A stretch of DNA of 64,000 nucleotides, from the NCBI GenBank assembly GCA_965112735.1, contig OZ218963.1, forward strand, positions 1,860,001-1,924,000, read 5' to 3'. The position numbers were made by a program, and so were the translations under genes. The notes beneath the pieces are model-generated. The model searched no databases. It was not told the DNA's origin and saw only the letters and a list, made by a program, of their open reading frames with translations. Each line of letters opens with the position of its first letter. Position 1 is the stretch's first letter. Of the stretch, positions 1 to 64,000 are shown one piece after another. Origin of the DNA: Phaeosaccion multiseriatum. Its lineage: Eukaryota > Ochrophyta, other classes.

Positions 1-2
1 AC

Positions 3-1151
3 GGCATTCGCGGCTCTCATATGATGGCCTTGTCGCATTCGATGGAAGAAGACCATCCGGAGGGGGATGGTGCTGTCGAAGATAACGACGAGGACGATCG
101 AGTGAGCAGGGAGGGGGGAGAAGGTGGTGCTGGTGTGGGTGAGACAGACGCAATCACACGCGCGAAAGCTGCGGCTGCTGCTCGGGAAAATGCAGGCACC
201 CAGACCGTGAGCCAGAGGGTGAATGAAATATTCGGCAAGTTCGTCATGGAAGAGGAAGAGGACGACGACGTGTACATTGACGAGGAGGCGGACATTGCCA
301 ATTTGGCGGAGCTAAGAGAAGAGTCCAAGAGGCTGGTGACGACGTACTTGAAAAAGATGGGGACAGGAGACATGATGGGGTCGCCAGCAGCGACGGCTTC
401 GGACGGCGGCGGCGACTGGGACGTGAACGACCCGCAACAGATGGCCAAACAAGTGGCGGCGGCTTTTCTGAAAATGAAGGAGAGAGAGAAGAGAGAGGCG
501 GCGGGGGGAACCAATGAGAGCAAACCAGAGGGGGGGGATGGAGGCGGCCAGACACCGGCTTGGAGAAGAACGTTGCCCAGACGGAGGAATAAGAAACTCG
601 GTAATAGTGGTGGTGGTGGTGGTGGTGGTGATAGCGTGGGGGAAGGGGGGAACGACATGCAGGAAGTGCAAGACTCACAGGTCCCTTATTCAGGCAATGA
701 TGCCTCCTTGAGTGGCTCTATCGGCGGGAGGCGGAGGAGAGGAGCCACTATCTCTGGCGAAAGTTGGGCAGAGGTGATGAAGACTCTCCAGCAGGAGGGG
801 ATGCACGGGAAGGAGGAAGAGGGTGCTACTCAGAATGGTTGGGTCAAGGGCAGCAGTACCACCTCTGGAGCGCCAACAACCCAAAGGAAGAATGCACAGA
901 CGACTACCCCGAAAGAGCAAGAGGATAGTGGCGACGACTTTGAGAGGAGGAAGCACCAATTCTCCTACGAGGTGGGTGGAGAAGGAGAGGGGCAAGAAGG
1001 CCCGCGGTGGGGTCGCGCGGTGGAGAAGGTCATGGCGGCGGGAGAAGTGGCCAGTACTCCAGAGTTCTTTGCCGCGGCCGAGGAAGAGAGGGAGGACTGG
1101 CTCGCCGTTCTGCAGGAGATGAAGGCGAGGGTGAAGGCGGGCGAGGAGTGA
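3..1151 (+). CDS. C-terminal part of an unrecognised acidic, low-complexity protein (5' partial)
   Basis: The frame is open from the first bases of the window to a TGA at 1149-1151, so the start and any upstream exons lie outside; the first in-frame ATG is at 21 but need not be the start. About 380 residues are visible. They are rich in Glu, Asp, Gly, Ser and Arg, with an EEEEDDD patch near 250-275 and a Gly run from a GGT repeat at 609-630. Two stretches look helical: around 300-350 (AELREESKRLVTTYLKKM) and the end, about 1020-1148, with alternating acidic and basic residues. There is no signal peptide, membrane segment or motif that I recognise, so I assign no function. A small intron inside the Gly-rich part cannot be excluded. 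It is followed by an AATAAA at 1334, which supports this as the true 3' end. Confidence 0.6.
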   Translation, partial: GIRGSHMMALSHSMEEDHPEGDGAVEDNDEDDRVSREGGEGGAGVGETDAITRAKAAAAARENAGTQTVSQRVNEIFGKFVMEEEEDDDVYIDEEADIANLAELREESKRLVTTYLKKMGTGDMMGSPAATASDGGGDWDVNDPQQMAKQVAAAFLKMKEREKREAAGGTNESKPEGGDGGGQTPAWRRTLPRRRNKKLGNSGGGGGGGDSVGEGGNDMQEVQDSQVPYSGNDASLSGSIGGRRRRGATISGESWAEVMKTLQQEGMHGKEEEGATQNGWVKGSSTTSGAPTTQRKNAQTTTPKEQEDSGDDFERRKHQFSYEVGGEGEGQEGPRWGRAVEKVMAAGEVASTPEFFAAAEEEREDWLAVLQEMKARVKAGEE

Positions 1152-1732
1152 AGGAGTGGACTGGCTGTGTGGGCAGGAGAGGAAACGTCCCCCAGGGCCC
1201 CTCAAACCCCCCACTCCTCTACACCTGTCCTTCTCCTCTTCCACAAAAAGAGCGTTCTAGACGCCCTTTGACGGCCTTTGCAGAGTAGCAAACGAGCAAA
1301 GAAGGAAAAAGGAAAAAAAAAGAATAATATGTCAATAAAATCCGTTAGCGGGCCCGGTCACAAGCGGATTTGATTTATTTTGCGAGCGGCGGTAATTAAG
1401 AGAAGGGAGGGGAAAAAAGCGGCAAGCACTACTGAAGACGGGCTCCTCACCGTAGAGTAAGGACTTGTTCGAGTTTTGAAAGGGAAGGGCTGGGAGGGAT
1501 GGAAGAGGAGAAGATGGGAGGAGGAGAAGGGCGGCAATGATATACCTTCATCGCCATCCGCTTTCCGCTTCATAAGGAGTCGGCACCCGTAAATAAATCG
1601 GCGTGTCCACACGAAGAGGAGAGACATGAATCCAGCAACTAGTAGGAGCAGAAGTATTGGTCTTGATTGATCGCTAGGTAGGCCCTTACTCGGGAAAGGA
1701 GGGGGACAATACTAGGAGGGGGAGCCAGCAGT
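1152..1732. other. Intergenic region: 3' UTR of upstream gene and promoter/5' UTR of the giant gene
   Basis: This 581-base stretch holds the 3' UTR and AATAAA of the upstream gene, then the presumed promoter and leader of the giant gene. I see no convincing TATA box. The sequence just before the ATG at 1733 is purine-rich with several in-frame stops upstream, which supports that ATG as the start. An 89-codon open frame on the minus strand (1358-1627) has no recognisable features and is probably chance. Confidence 0.5.
1334..1339 (+). terminator. Putative polyadenylation signal of the upstream gene
   Basis: AATAAA lies about 185 bases after the stop codon at 1149-1151, within an A-rich stretch. 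It is the only canonical hexamer I see between the two plus-strand genes. Its position suits a 3' UTR end for the upstream gene. Confidence 0.5.
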
Positions 1733-58768
<57,036 letters not shown>

Positions 58769-59078
58769 TCAACCTTTGGTGTTGTTGGTGTTGGTGTTGG
58801 TGCGGACGGTGCGTGTGGTCGATCGGGGTGGGTGGGAAGGTAAAAAGGGAGGCTCGAAACGCCCCCCTGGGTTAGACACGTACTGGAATGGCAGGTCATT
58901 GGGGCCTGACACGAACAAGTCGATGTCGATGGACGCTGCTCTTGTTGGAGAGAGCGTGTGTGTGTCAGAGAGGAGGGAGACAGTGAGAGAGAGAGCGAGA
59001 GAGAGAAAGAGAGAGAGACAGATACAGAGAGAGAAAGAGAGAGAGACAGAGACACACACAGAGAGAGACAGAGAGAGA

Positions 59079-59128
<50 letters not shown>

Positions 59129-59739
59129 GAGAGAGACAGATGGGCAGAGGCTTGGGAGGACCTCAAGTGGTGTTTTCCATGCTTGTTTTGTGTATATATA
59201 CATGTTGTAAGTGGAACAAGAGGTAAGAACAGCTCGGCTCCAGAGGTGTAGAGAGACTTAAAAATGAAATGAATAGACTTGATTGTATCACGCAATGAAC
59301 CGTCCTTTGCTCTTACCGCCGCCTTGCTGCAGTAACCCACCACCCCCAGATACATGTAACGCTCATGTAACGCTCATGTAACGCTCATGCCCCTGCCCCT
59401 CACTTCGAGGGGAGGAAGGACGGGTGTCCATTCTCTCTCCTACTTACAAATACACAATTGTTTTGGTTGTGTGGTGCGGCATCGGCCATCTCCATCCATC
59501 CGAATCAATCAATCAATCAATCGAAATCCCCATCCCAAAAAGCAGAGTGACAACGGACGCTGGCCTCGTTTAGGTCAAAATCGCACACCATCTCAAGCGA
59601 GTGACTCAGGAAGGAGAGGAAGTTTACATTCAAACTCAGCCCCCTCGTCCATCACCTTCACTTAACATTGAAGTATGCGATTAGAAAACAAAACATGATA
59701 TTCTTGTGTCCTATTTGCCCCCCCACTCAACGAGAGCAA
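58769..59739. other. Convergent intergenic spacer with 3' UTRs, a (GA)n tract and an 11-bp tandem repeat
   Basis: The giant gene (+) and the helicase gene (-) end tail to tail here. The spacer holds an imperfect GA/GAGACA tract at about 58964-59141, three to four copies of an 11-base unit CATGTAACGCT at 59353-59389 and an AATC run at 59507-59523. I find no canonical AATAAA for either gene, so the polyadenylation sites are unknown. Confidence 0.65.

Positions 59740-64000
<4,261 letters not shown>

Noticed and set aside
1358-1627. An 89-codon minus-strand gene between the first two genes
   Set aside because: No signal, domain or typical codon pattern; it overlaps the 3' UTR/promoter region and is probably chance.

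Overview
The window looks like nuclear DNA of a GC-rich eukaryotic microbe. The evidence is canonical GT-AG introns, a metazoan/protist-type surface-protein repertoire (LamG, IPT/TIG and GCC2/GCC3-type Cys-rich repeats), dense microsatellites in the introns and a DDX21-type DEAD-box helicase with split exons. The mix of IPT/TIG arrays, CPxGxYC repeats and the second beta-repeat type is most reminiscent of photosynthetic stramenopiles and related phytoplankton. That placement is inference; genus and species cannot be read from this sequence. There is no sign of bacterial operons, plasmids, phage or CRISPR arrays.

Layout. (1) 3-1151 (+): the 3' end of an unrecognised acidic, low-complexity protein, followed by an AATAAA signal. 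(2) 1733-58768 (+): one enormous gene that fills about 90% of the window. Joining 37 exons at GT-AG sites whose phases all agree gives a CDS of 46,683 nt, which divides exactly by three: 15,560 residues plus a stop. The protein order is signal peptide, two LamG-like domains, a cadherin/adhesin-like stretch, about 66 IPT/TIG-like units, three large blocks (about 28 units) of a second beta-type repeat, a GCC2/GCC3-type Cys-rich stalk, an unassigned membrane-proximal ectodomain, about 8-10 membrane segments, and a cytoplasmic tail of roughly 630 residues with duplicated acidic/WLxxAR modules, two CxxC pairs and a terminal coiled coil. (3) 58769-59739: a convergent intergenic spacer with a long GA tract. 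(4) 59740-64000 (-): most of a DDX21/RH3-RH7-type DEAD-box RNA helicase with GUCT domain and RGG tail; its 5' end lies beyond the window.

The main result is the giant gene. Its second repeat family is not simply concatenated with the IPT units. In all three places the block starts after the conserved C-x-x-P strand of an IPT unit, and the block is followed by that unit's closing 'V.VS.NG.DF' strand, so the arrays appear nested inside an IPT loop. Introns in different IPT units recur at homologous positions and phases, and a six-unit segment (units 12-17 and 18-23) looks duplicated. Both suggest growth by duplication of intron-bearing units followed by intron loss. The large ectodomain exons (up to 7.4 kb) contrast with the many small exons of the Cys-rich, membrane and tail part, as if an expanding adhesin array had been joined to an older intron-rich polytopic receptor. 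A tethered surface adhesin or mechanosensor is a reasonable inference; nothing here proves function.

The introns are packed with simple repeats: (TTCC)n, (CTC)n, (CTCA)n, (TTG)n, (GT)n and (GGA)n. One intron carries a 255-bp element with perfect 27-bp terminal inverted repeats. Another starts with a 4 x 24-bp minisatellite that is open in the upstream exon's frame.
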